DNA from: Helicobacter typhlonius
GTDB taxonomy: Bacteria > Campylobacterota > Campylobacteria > Campylobacterales > Helicobacteraceae
Length of the DNA stretch: 64,000 nucleotides
NCBI RefSeq assembly: GCF_001460635.1
Contig: NZ_LN907858.1
Coordinates: 1,054,001-1,118,000 of the forward strand
Reading direction: 5' to 3'
Numbering within the stretch: the stretch's first letter is position 1; each line of letters starts with the position of its first letter. Below are positions 34,881 through 43,186 of this stretch, piece after piece. The position numbers and the translations under genes are program-made. The notes beneath the pieces are model-generated. The model worked only from the letters and a program-made list of their open reading frames with translations, made no database searches and had not been told where the DNA came from.

Positions 34881-37349
34881 TCACTCAGGATTAGATTCAT
34901 TCAAATCATCTTCTTTAGGCTCTTTAGGACAGACATTCGCATATGCGACTTTATCCTTGCCTACATTGACGATTTTCACACCGCTTGTATTGCGCCCTGC
35001 CTCGCGAATCGCCTCTGTATCCACGCGTATCATCTTGCCCGAGCTTGTAAGCACCATTAAATCCATATTTTCATCGTTAATATTTACCACGCTGACAAGA
35101 TTCCCTGTCTTTGAAGTAAGCTTTTGAACGATTACACCCTTACCAGCACGAGACTGCAGACGATACTCACCGGCAAGTGTTTGTTTGCCAATCCCCTGCT
35201 CACTCACGGTTAAGAGCTTATCTGTATTGCTTGTGATGGTCGTAGCGGCAATGACATAATCTTTATTTGCTTTAAACTTAATGCCACTTACCCCACGACT
35301 AACCCTCCCAATCTCGCGTAATTCATTCACGCTAAAACGGATACACATACCTTGATGAGTTGCGATAAACAATTCCTTGACGTTCAAATCCACAATATGC
35401 GCTGTTACAAGCTCATCTTTCTCATCAAGATTAATCGCCCTTACGCCCACGCTACGAATATTACCATACTCTTTTAGATTTGTGCGCTTGACAATACCAT
35501 TTTTTGTAAAGAATACAAGCGATTTATCATCATTAAAATCTGTCGTGGTAATAGTCGCCATAATCTTTTCATCAGGCTGGAGATTGATAAGATTCACAAC
35601 TGCCTTACCAATGGCTGTGCGCCCCGCTTCTGGAATCTTATACACCTTGAGCCAATAGAGCTGCCCTTTGTTTGTTACAAACATAATCGTATCGTGCGTA
35701 TTTGCCACAAAGAAAGATTCTATAAAATCATCATCGTGCGTATTTCCACTAATCTTGCCCTTACCGCCACGATTTTGCTTTTCATAAGTTTTAAGTAATA
35801 CACGCTTAACATAGCCCCTATGGCTCATTGTAACGACTACCTTTTCATTAGAAATTAAATCCTCCACATCAATGGCATCATAATTTTCTTCAATTTGTGT
35901 GCGCCTCTTGGTGCTAAACTTATCCTTGATTTCTAAAAGCTCTTCTTTTACAATGTTTTTAAGCTTTTCTTCACTTTTGAGAATGGATTCTAAATAAGCG
36001 ATTTGCTCTTGTAATTCAGCATATTCAGCATTGATTTTATCTCGCTCTAAACCTGTTAGTCGTTGCAAACGCATTTCAAGGATTGCTTTTGCTTGAAGTT
36101 CGCTTAGTTTAAATTTTGCAACAAGCGCATTTTTTGCAGATTCAGAATCTGCGGAGGCACGAATCGTTTTAATCACCTCATCAATATTATCAAGTGCAAT
36201 GATTAAACCCTCTAAAATATGTGCTCTCGCCTTTGCTTTCTCAAGCTCAAAAATCGTACGGCGGATAATAATCGTCTTGCGATGAGCGATAAAAATCTGC
36301 AAAAGTTCAAGGAGATTAAAAATCTTTGGCTCTTTATTATTAATAGCAAGGAGGATAATCCCAAAGGTGCTTTCCATTGTCGTGGATTTAAAAAGATGAT
36401 TAAGCACAATCTCGCTCATCGCATCGCGTTTAAGCTCCACTACCACGCGAATCCCCTCTCTATCACTTTCATCGCGCACTTCTGAAATGCCTTCAATAAT
36501 TTTCTCTTTTGCCAGCTCACTAATTTGCTCTACAAGTTTTGCCTTATTGACTTGATAAGGCACTTCATCAATGACAATAATGTCTTTTGTCTTTGTTTTT
36601 TCAATATGCACTTTAGCGCGCACACGGATTCTACCCCGTCCGGTGCGATACGCCTCTAAGATTCCGGCTTTGCCATAAATAATCCCACCTGTTGGAAAAT
36701 CAGGTCCCTGCACGAGTGGGAGTATATCCTCCACATCACTTGTATTGTTATCAATCACATAAATAAGCGCATCTATAATCTCATCAATACGATGTGGTGG
36801 GATAGAAGTCGCCATACCCACAGCAATCCCGCTTGAACCATTTACAAGCAAATTTGGAAATCGTGTCGGCAAAACATCAGGTTCCTCAAGCGTGTTGTCA
36901 TAATTTGGCACAAATTCCACGGTGTCTTTTTCAATATCACGGAGCATTTCCTCACTTGCACTTGTCATACGCGCTTCGGTATAACGCATAGCCGCTGCGC
37001 CATCGCCATCAATGCTACCAAAATTTCCCTGCCCATCGACAAGTTCAAGTCGCATAGAAAAATCCTGCGCCATACGCACAAGCGCATCATATACTGCTGT
37101 ATCACCGTGCGGGTGGTATTTACCAATCACATCGCCCACGATTCTAGCACTTTTTTTGTAAGGGCGTCTAGGTGAAAGGCTTAGCTCGTTCATCGCGTAG
37201 AGAATCCTCCTATGCACCGGCTTTAGCCCATCTTTTGCATCAGGTAACGCCCTACCTACAATCACACTCATAGAATAATCAAGATAACTGCCTTTGATTG
37301 ATTCATCAAGTTGTATATCTATACTTTTCTCTTCCAATAGACTCTCCAC
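34881..37349 (-). CDS. gyrA: DNA gyrase subunit A
   Basis: 822 aa, begins with GTG after AGGGAG. It is the DNA-breaking and wrapping subunit of gyrase. Catalytic Tyr123 is in [10 protein letters not shown]. The quinolone-resistance region reads [19 protein letters not shown], with Thr84 and Asp88 at the positions of E. coli Ser83 and Asp87, the usual susceptible residues in this group. The C-terminal beta-pinwheel domain carries the GyrA box [11 protein letters not shown]. It is divergent from the lysE-type gene. Confidence 0.98.
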   Translation of the reverse strand: MESLLEEKSIDIQLDESIKGSYLDYSMSVIVGRALPDAKDGLKPVHRRILYAMNELSLSPRRPYKKSARIVGDVIGKYHPHGDTAVYDALVRMAQDFSMRLELVDGQGNFGSIDGDGAAAMRYTEARMTSASEEMLRDIEKDTVEFVPNYDNTLEEPDVLPTRFPNLLVNGSSGIAVGMATSIPPHRIDEIIDALIYVIDNNTSDVEDILPLVQGPDFPTGGIIYGKAGILEAYRTGRGRIRVRAKVHIEKTKTKDIIVIDEVPYQVNKAKLVEQISELAKEKIIEGISEVRDESDREGIRVVVELKRDAMSEIVLNHLFKSTTMESTFGIILLAINNKEPKIFNLLELLQIFIAHRKTIIIRRTIFELEKAKARAHILEGLIIALDNIDEVIKTIRASADSESAKNALVAKFKLSELQAKAILEMRLQRLTGLERDKINAEYAELQEQIAYLESILKSEEKLKNIVKEELLEIKDKFSTKRRTQIEENYDAIDVEDLISNEKVVVTMSHRGYVKRVLLKTYEKQNRGGKGKISGNTHDDDFIESFFVANTHDTIMFVTNKGQLYWLKVYKIPEAGRTAIGKAVVNLINLQPDEKIMATITTTDFNDDKSLVFFTKNGIVKRTNLKEYGNIRSVGVRAINLDEKDELVTAHIVDLNVKELFIATHQGMCIRFSVNELREIGRVSRGVSGIKFKANKDYVIAATTITSNTDKLLTVSEQGIGKQTLAGEYRLQSRAGKGVIVQKLTSKTGNLVSVVNINDENMDLMVLTSSGKMIRVDTEAIREAGRNTSGVKIVNVGKDKVAYANVCPKEPKEDDLNESNPE

Positions 37350-37431
37350 TTTTAGCTCCCTTTTGTTTTATAAAACGCGTATTCTAGCCTATATTGCTTA
37401 AAAATAGGCTTACTTCTTGCGTAAAATAGTA

Positions 37432-37437
37432 TATAAT
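37432..37437 (+). promoter_or_regulatory. Candidate -10 of the LysE-family gene
   Basis: AGTATATAATTTT with a perfect TATAAT about 30 bases upstream of the ATG; no strong -35 is seen. gyrA is transcribed in the opposite direction from the same 119-base gap. Confidence 0.5.
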
Positions 37438-37468
37438 TTTACCCACATTACACAAGCGGGAATTTTAA

Positions 37469-38095
37469 ATGGACATTAATGAAAAAATCATACTTTTATG
37501 CCTAATGGGATTTTTTGGCGCGATTACTCCCGGACCTGATATACTCCTTACATTAAAGACTACTTTGCGCTTTGGTGTGGGGCAAGGATTCAAAGTGCTA
37601 TTAGGTATCGCAAGTGGCTGGTGTCTATATCTTACACTCATTTACGCGGGGCTTAGTCATTGGCTCAATACCCCTATTGCACAGCTTATTCTTAGTATTA
37701 TAGGCGGAAGCTATTTGCTCTACCTAGGATTCATAATACTTACAATGAAAGCACAAAACTATGATTTAAGCATATCGCAAGAGGAGCGCAAAGAGGGCTA
37801 TATACAGGGACTTATCATTAATCTCTCAAACCCCAAGGCTATTTTATTCTTTGTATTTTTGGTTACACCCTTTATTGATGAGGGTATGGAGCTAGGATTT
37901 ATTGCACTATGGTGCTCACTCTTTGCCGCCTTTGTGTGTATAATCATATGCGCTAGTGTAGCACGGAGCCATATCAACACCCGCGCCTTTGTTATTATTG
38001 ATAGAATCTGCGGTGTGCTCTTTGTATGCTTTGCGTGGCTTTTATATTTTGAATTTGGCGAATTATGCGTGGAAATTACCAAAGCCGCTTTTTAA
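37469..38095 (+). CDS. LysE-family amino-acid exporter
   Basis: 208 aa, six membrane helices. The family motif near the N-terminus, FFGAITPGPDILLTLKTTLR with FGVGQGFKVLLGIASGW, is clear, as is NLSNPKAILFFVFLVTPF in the middle. RhtB/LysE transporters export amino acids or derivatives; the substrate cannot be told from sequence. It stands alone on the plus strand with its own promoter and ends at an inverted word pair. Confidence 0.92.
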   Translation: MDINEKIILLCLMGFFGAITPGPDILLTLKTTLRFGVGQGFKVLLGIASGWCLYLTLIYAGLSHWLNTPIAQLILSIIGGSYLLYLGFIILTMKAQNYDLSISQEERKEGYIQGLIINLSNPKAILFFVFLVTPFIDEGMELGFIALWCSLFAAFVCIIICASVARSHINTRAFVIIDRICGVLFVCFAWLLYFEFGELCVEITKAAF

Positions 38096-38120
38096 TTCTA
38101 AAGCTTATTTTTAAGACTTA

Positions 38121-38151
38121 GATTCTAACAAAACAGAATGTTCTTAGAATC
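38121..38151. terminator. Inverted word pair between converging genes
   Basis: GATTCTAA at 38121-38128 and TTAGAATC at 38144-38151, with ACA/TGT pairing inside the loop. It lies between the LysE-type gene and the periplasmic ankyrin gene, which converge. It is the same 7-mer pairing as at 24250-24280. Confidence 0.5.
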
Positions 38152-38152
38152 C

Positions 38153-39025
38153 TCACCACAACTTCAATTCTGTATCTGTTTTTTTATAAAGATTCTTATT
38201 TTTGCCCTCCATTTCATACTCAAGTGCAAAACCATATTTAATATTTGTCGTGCCAGATTTTTTAAGCCTTATATTCTCATAGGTATTACTTGGGATTCTA
38301 AGGCTCGTTACCACTGCGCTACTATTTGGTGGGATTCTCTTATTGACCTCTGCTTCATTTATTAATTCTCCATTGATATATAGTGCCACATAGCGCACAT
38401 TTATCACCTTAGAGCTTTGATTAGATACGCTAATATTCGCACTGCCCTCGCCAAGATTGAATGATGAAGCATTTAATGTAACATCACTATTTTTGATACT
38501 CACCGCAGGAAGTGAGCGTGAAGCGAGAATATAACGTGCTGGAGTATCACCTCGATGATTTTGCGCATACATATCTGCACCATTTGACAAAAGTAGCCTT
38601 ATCATCTCTGTATTTTTTTTCATTACCGCATAATGCAAGGGTGTATTGCCCAAATGCTCGTCAGCTACATTGACCTCCGCACCCTTAGCAATGAGGGCTT
38701 TAGCAAATTTATAATTATTGAGTGCAACCACCTTGAGCAAAGGGGTTTCGCCGTGGCAAATCGCATTCACATCAGCCCCGCGCTCAATTAAGAGATATAA
38801 AATCTCCATATTCCCCTTGCGTGCCGCATCATATAACGGTGTAGAGCCGCGCAAACGTGCTTCAATATCAGCGCCAAGATTAATGCCCTTTCGCACTTCA
38901 GTGTAGTTATTGCTAAAAAGCAGATGATTGTATCTATCATTCGCCCCATAGCTTAATACAGATAATCCCCCACACGCACACATTATCACAAATAGTCGTG
39001 AAAAAAATATGTTTTTTGCGCTCAT
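38153..39025 (-). CDS. Periplasmic ankyrin-repeat protein
   Basis: 290 aa. The N-terminal segment FFSRLFVIMCACGGLSVLSY-GAND is a signal peptide. Four ankyrin units follow between about residues 35 and 165 (GSTPLYDAARKGNMEILYLL, NTPLHYAVMKKNTEMIRLLL), then a C-terminal part of about 120 residues with beta-sandwich-like strands (GSANISVSNQSSKVINVRYV, SSAVVTSLRIPSNTYENIRL). It is not closely related to the ankyrin genes at the left end. The function is unknown. It overlaps the HIT gene by four bases (ATGA). Confidence 0.85.
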   Translation of the reverse strand: MSAKNIFFSRLFVIMCACGGLSVLSYGANDRYNHLLFSNNYTEVRKGINLGADIEARLRGSTPLYDAARKGNMEILYLLIERGADVNAICHGETPLLKVVALNNYKFAKALIAKGAEVNVADEHLGNTPLHYAVMKKNTEMIRLLLSNGADMYAQNHRGDTPARYILASRSLPAVSIKNSDVTLNASSFNLGEGSANISVSNQSSKVINVRYVALYINGELINEAEVNKRIPPNSSAVVTSLRIPSNTYENIRLKKSGTTNIKYGFALEYEMEGKNKNLYKKTDTELKLW

Positions 39026-39525
39026 TTCATATCTCCTCGTTGTGTAAAATATTTCTCGCTTAGCAATTTTATTTTTATATAAATACTATCAAAATCCATA
39101 CCAAAAGTGCGAGCCTCTGCTATGCTCGTCATAAAGTTCGTATCACCCATATAGCGAGGCACAAAGTGCATATGCAAATGCTCGGGTATCCCCGCACCAC
39201 CAGCTTTTTTGATATTTAAGCCCACATTCACACCCTGTGCGCCATACTCATACAAAAGTGCAACTGCCTTATGTGAAAGCATATGCAAGTGTAGCCAAGT
39301 CTCTAAAGGCAACTTTTCGGGCGAATCACAATGCTTAAGAGGCAAAAGCATAAAATGTCCGGGTGTATAAGGATAAAGATTCATAACGCCAAATACCAAT
39401 TCATCGCGGTAAATCACGTGGTTTTTTTCATCATCTTGCGGATTATCTGCAATAGTGCAAAATATACAGCCCTCCTCACTCGAACCAAAGTATTTGCTCC
39501 GCCAAGGTGCATAGATTCTATCCAC
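39022..39525 (-). CDS. HIT-family nucleotide hydrolase
   Basis: 167 aa. The histidine triad is in PEHLHMHFVPRY at about residues 115-126, with an earlier GHFMLLPLKHCDS block. N-terminal CIFCTIADNP resembles the zinc-binding Cys pair of the Ap4A phosphorylase/FHIT-like branch. It probably hydrolyses a dinucleoside polyphosphate or adenylated compound in the cytosol; the substrate is unknown. It follows murF and is coupled to the ankyrin gene. Confidence 0.92.
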   Translation of the reverse strand: MDRIYAPWRSKYFGSSEEGCIFCTIADNPQDDEKNHVIYRDELVFGVMNLYPYTPGHFMLLPLKHCDSPEKLPLETWLHLHMLSHKAVALLYEYGAQGVNVGLNIKKAGGAGIPEHLHMHFVPRYMGDTNFMTSIAEARTFGMDFDSIYIKIKLLSEKYFTQRGDMK

Positions 39526-39549
39526 TATCTTATCCCTTCTGAATCCTGT

Positions 39550-41028
39550 TTAGATATAATTCGGCGCGTCATTACTAAAAAGCACCAAATCACCGGGCTT
39601 TGAGCAAGATTTAAGCATATCTTCGAGCTGTGTTTTGGACTTCAAAATGATTCTTTGAGCCTTGTGAATATGAGTTTGTAGAATTTTTGCATTAAGCTCT
39701 CCGGTAATAATCGCAATATCAAACACCTCATCAATAGCTTTTGCAAGCTCTATATTTGCCTCTTCTGTGCTTTCTACAATGCCCGGTGTTACGATAATTT
39801 TCCTACCATTATAGAGAGATGAGAGGCGAATAGCCTCTTTCATTCCTTTAAGATTCCCATTAAAACTATCATCAAGTATCATTTTCTGATTCGTCTCAAT
39901 TTTATTCAAACGATGAGGCACAGGCTCTATTCTCCTTACAGCCCTTTGTATATCCTCTATCCTCACGCCAAATTCTGCGCCCATATAAATGGCAACACTA
40001 AGATTTGTGACATTAAAGTATCCTAAAACCATTGTTTCAAATTTATACCACTCGCCTTTTATAAATAGCTCAAAACTCGTGCCTTCAAGCGTTGCTTGGA
40101 TATTACGCACTTCTTCAGGAAAATACTGAATCTTCTTTGCCACACCCGGTGCTATTTCTTTTGGCTTAGGATTATCCTTAAATACAAAAGCCTTTTTTAG
40201 CCTCTCACTCTCGAGTAACTCAAATTTTGTCGCCACGATATTATCAATATGCTTGAAATACTCAATATGTTGCTCACCTATCTCTCCTATCACCGCATAA
40301 TGAGGATTCAAAAAATGCGCAATTTGCGATATATCTCCCTTCTCTCGCGCTCCGGCTTCAGCGATATAGATTTCGGTCGTATAGTCAATATTGTGATTAA
40401 TATCCGCAACTATACCTGTGTATGTATTCACACTGCGAGGTGTAGCATACGCGCGATATTTCTCCTTTAGAATCTGCTCTATAAAGTTCTTAATACTTGT
40501 TTTGCCATAGCTACCTGTTACACAAATAATTTTTAGATTAGACATAAGTTTTAATTTGCTATTGGCAAGAGTTACAAATCTATCAAGCAAGACTTTTTCA
40601 TACATACGAGAGATAATCACTGCAAAGCCTAGCGGCATTAAATCAAGCAATCCACTCTCTATGCCTAGAAAGTAACATAGACTTTTATTAAAAGTCATAA
40701 AGATAAACAAAATAACAAAATATCGAACAATTCTTTTTGTGAAATTAAGCTTTTTATCAAGTCTCAAATACCACACAATAATGGCTATGGCATATACCAT
40801 ACTCAATGCGACAAGTAAATAATCGCCAAGCGGTCGAGTAAGAAAAAACGTCCCAAAATATAAAGTAAAAGGCACAAGGCAGTAATAAATATGCCACATA
40901 AACTTGTGATGTCTAAAAATCGCTCGTTTAAAGCTGTAATTGTACCACTGCAAATTTGTCGCTAGATAGAGTGCTAGAGTTACTACAAACACCCACTGCG
41001 CTATCATATCAATAACTAACATATCCAT
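39550..41028 (-). CDS. murF: MurF, UDP-MurNAc-tripeptide D-Ala-D-Ala ligase, with membrane N-terminus
   Basis: 492 aa. It adds D-Ala-D-Ala to UDP-MurNAc-tripeptide. The Mur ligase P-loop is CVTGSYGKTSIKNFIEQIL, then ATPRSVNTYTGI, EIYIAEAGAREKGDIS and, in the C-terminal half, ILDDSFNGNLKGMKEAI. Before the ligase, residues 5-135 contain four or five hydrophobic helices (VFVVTLALYLAT, YYCLVPFTLYFGTFFL), so the enzyme is tethered to the inner membrane, unlike E. coli MurF. AAGGA precedes the ATG. ddl lies three genes upstream, supplying the D-Ala-D-Ala substrate. Confidence 0.94.
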   Translation of the reverse strand: MDMLVIDMIAQWVFVVTLALYLATNLQWYNYSFKRAIFRHHKFMWHIYYCLVPFTLYFGTFFLTRPLGDYLLVALSMVYAIAIIVWYLRLDKKLNFTKRIVRYFVILFIFMTFNKSLCYFLGIESGLLDLMPLGFAVIISRMYEKVLLDRFVTLANSKLKLMSNLKIICVTGSYGKTSIKNFIEQILKEKYRAYATPRSVNTYTGIVADINHNIDYTTEIYIAEAGAREKGDISQIAHFLNPHYAVIGEIGEQHIEYFKHIDNIVATKFELLESERLKKAFVFKDNPKPKEIAPGVAKKIQYFPEEVRNIQATLEGTSFELFIKGEWYKFETMVLGYFNVTNLSVAIYMGAEFGVRIEDIQRAVRRIEPVPHRLNKIETNQKMILDDSFNGNLKGMKEAIRLSSLYNGRKIIVTPGIVESTEEANIELAKAIDEVFDIAIITGELNAKILQTHIHKAQRIILKSKTQLEDMLKSCSKPGDLVLFSNDAPNYI

Positions 41029-41036
41029 TTTTATCC

Positions 41037-41327
41037 TTACTTTAAAATCTCAAAGCCAATAAGGTTTTCATCTTCTGCAAGAGACGTAACCTTAACATTT
41101 TTCACAACACTTTTTATCGTGCCTACCCACAAAATATCCTCGAGCTTACCCAAAGCCTGCAAATCTCCCTGTGCCACTACACGCACGCTGCCGTCCTCCA
41201 TATTGCGTATATGTCCCACTATGCGTTCTTCCTCCACATTTATATTATTTACCCTTGATTTGATAAATTTACGAAAACCCACGCCTTGCACCTTGCCTAA
41301 AATAACAAATTCTTTACAATCTTTCAT
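41037..41327 (-). CDS. acyP: Acylphosphatase
   Basis: 96 aa, normal size. It hydrolyses acyl phosphates such as acetyl phosphate. The catalytic motif is in ILGKVQGVGFRKFI, where the Arg binds phosphate, and the Asn that activates water is in GHIRNMEDGSVRVVAQG. It overlaps the upstream hydrolase gene by four bases (ATGA) and is followed by murF after eight bases. Confidence 0.93.
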   Translation of the reverse strand: MKDCKEFVILGKVQGVGFRKFIKSRVNNINVEEERIVGHIRNMEDGSVRVVAQGDLQALGKLEDILWVGTIKSVVKNVKVTSLAEDENLIGFEILK

Positions 41328-42115
41328 TTCGCACTCCTGTATAAATTTTCTATCATTTTACCCTGCTTTAAAAAAAAGTAGTGGTCTCCTTCCAATGCAA
41401 AAAAACGACTTTTTTGAATCAATCTCGTCATCCTTTCTCCACAAACAAGTGGCGTAGCCTTATCATCTTTACCCCAAAAAATACTCGCCTTTCCTTTGTA
41501 AGTTGCAAACTGCGATGAAAAATCTTCATCAACGACATTCTTAAAAGTTTGATACATTACCTCACTCATCTTTTTCACATCATTTGAGCGAAATATTTTA
41601 CCAAATGACGAAAGCCCACATTTACCCATAATCTTTGCAAGCATAATCTTAGCACGAACAGCTAAAGATTTAGATACTAAAATCCCAGCAGATGAAAGCA
41701 AAATAATCTCACGCGGCTCACACAATATGGCGACTTTCCCACCAAAGCTATGTCCTACGATAATAGAATCTTGCGTCTTCGTGCCACTTATATCATAAAG
41801 GAATTTTTGCATAATCTGCGCGTAATCCTGCGTATGAAGCACCTTTGTATTAGGGCTATTGCCAAAACCGGGCATATCAACATAAATATGCAAGAAATCT
41901 TTAAAATAATTTTCAAAGGCGACTTTCATTACTTCTTTATTGCTCCCCCAGCCGTGCAAAAAAAGCATAATAGGAGCGGAATTGGTGCTTTTAGAATCTG
42001 CGCTTAATTCCATATCGGGCGTAGATTCTACACGAGATGCAACATCTAGCACTTCTCGCCTTTGGTAGCTTATCTCAAAATACTCCCCTTGATATTCTAT
42101 GCGCCTTTGTGCCAT
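41324..42115 (-). CDS. Alpha/beta-hydrolase
   Basis: 263 aa. The nucleophile elbow is VGHSFGGKVAILC (Ser within G-H-S-F-G), the oxyanion region is LFLHGWGSNKEVM, and the C-terminal Asp/His are in SIFWGKDDKATPLV and EGDHYFFLKQ. It is cytosolic, with no signal peptide, and the substrate is unknown. The same gene lies between ddl and murF in H. pylori, so it may be linked to peptidoglycan metabolism, but that is inference. Confidence 0.92.
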   Translation of the reverse strand: MAQRRIEYQGEYFEISYQRREVLDVASRVESTPDMELSADSKSTNSAPIMLFLHGWGSNKEVMKVAFENYFKDFLHIYVDMPGFGNSPNTKVLHTQDYAQIMQKFLYDISGTKTQDSIIVGHSFGGKVAILCEPREIILLSSAGILVSKSLAVRAKIMLAKIMGKCGLSSFGKIFRSNDVKKMSEVMYQTFKNVVDEDFSSQFATYKGKASIFWGKDDKATPLVCGERMTRLIQKSRFFALEGDHYFFLKQGKMIENLYRSAK

Positions 42116-42118
42116 TAC

Positions 42119-43186
42119 TTATTTTCCTTTTGCGTGATGAATCTGCTCAATGTATTTATAACTCACATTGATATTATGCTTTTTTGGCAAACTATATGCT
42201 AGACTATCTACCATAGAGACAAAATCCTCAAACAAATAATTCGCCATAGAACCAGGAATGGGGTTAATTTCATTCAAATACACCTCATTATCAATCACAA
42301 AAAAATCACATCGTATTAATGCCCCCTCAAAAGCATTTTCATACAATGCAGTAAAACTCTCTTTTATCTTAGCTTCAAGCTCTGGGCTAATATCTGCCTT
42401 TAGCACCTGCGATGTGCGCGAGAAATCCAAATATTTATGCTCAAAATCAAGCAATTCTTTTTTGCTTGGCTCCTCGATGATAGAGTATGCAAACTCGCTC
42501 CCTGCACCACTTTTCACCTTGCACCCTGCGAGATTATATTCTTTAATGCCACTTGTGAAATGCTCTGCCAAAATCATATCATCATATTCAAAAGCCAAAT
42601 CCATAGCATATTCTATTTCCTTTGGTTCATTTACCACACTCACGCCAATAGAGCTACCAAGTCGTGCGGGTTTTAGAATCAATGGATACTTAAGATTGCT
42701 TAATTTATCCTCCACATTTTTAGAATCTTCACGCGTTAAGAGTGCGTATTCTAAAACCTTTACACCCCTTTCACGCGCAAAAAGCTTTGTGAGAGCCTTA
42801 TTGAAACTCATCACGCTAGATTCTGTGCGAGGACCGATAAATGCAATTTTATAAAAATCAAGCAATGCGCTTATGCTTCCGTCCTCACCATCTGCGCCGT
42901 GAATAAGATTGAGCACAATATGAGGCGTGATAGCATTTAATCCAAAAAAGCTCTTTTTATAGAATCCTCCCTGCCCTACGAATAATTCTATACATTTCTT
43001 ATACGCGCCAGAGCTAAAAAATTTTGACTTCATAGAATCTGCAGGAATAAGATAGAATCTATGCTCACTATCAAGAAAAATAAAGGATTCTATTTTCTCA
43101 CCTAGAATCTTTTTTATGGCAATCGCACTCACAATGCTAATCTCGTGTTCAAAACTCACGCCACCAAATAGCACATCATATTTCAT
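42119..43186 (-). CDS. ddl: D-alanine--D-alanine ligase
   Basis: 355 aa, ATP-grasp enzyme making D-Ala-D-Ala. N-terminal FGGVSFEHEISIVSA, the NLIHGADGEDGSISALLDF block, KPARLGSSIGVSVV for ATP, and the C-terminal metal site YLNEINPIPGSMANYLFEDF. Susceptible-type Ddl features (GEDG, EINPIPG) are intact. It overlaps uvrA by four bases. Together with murF it covers the D-Ala-D-Ala branch of peptidoglycan precursor synthesis. Confidence 0.96.
   Translation of the reverse strand: MKYDVLFGGVSFEHEISIVSAIAIKKILGEKIESFIFLDSEHRFYLIPADSMKSKFFSSGAYKKCIELFVGQGGFYKKSFFGLNAITPHIVLNLIHGADGEDGSISALLDFYKIAFIGPRTESSVMSFNKALTKLFARERGVKVLEYALLTREDSKNVEDKLSNLKYPLILKPARLGSSIGVSVVNEPKEIEYAMDLAFEYDDMILAEHFTSGIKEYNLAGCKVKSGAGSEFAYSIIEEPSKKELLDFEHKYLDFSRTSQVLKADISPELEAKIKESFTALYENAFEGALIRCDFFVIDNEVYLNEINPIPGSMANYLFEDFVSMVDSLAYSLPKKHNINVSYKYIEQIHHAKGK

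Noticed and set aside
34881-37349. Quinolone-resistance changes in gyrA
   Set aside because: Thr84 and Asp88 are the usual susceptible residues in this group.
42258-42854. Long plus-strand open frame of 198 codons
   Set aside because: It is antisense to ddl, which has all family motifs; Ser/Leu-rich shadows of this kind are common opposite AT-rich genes.
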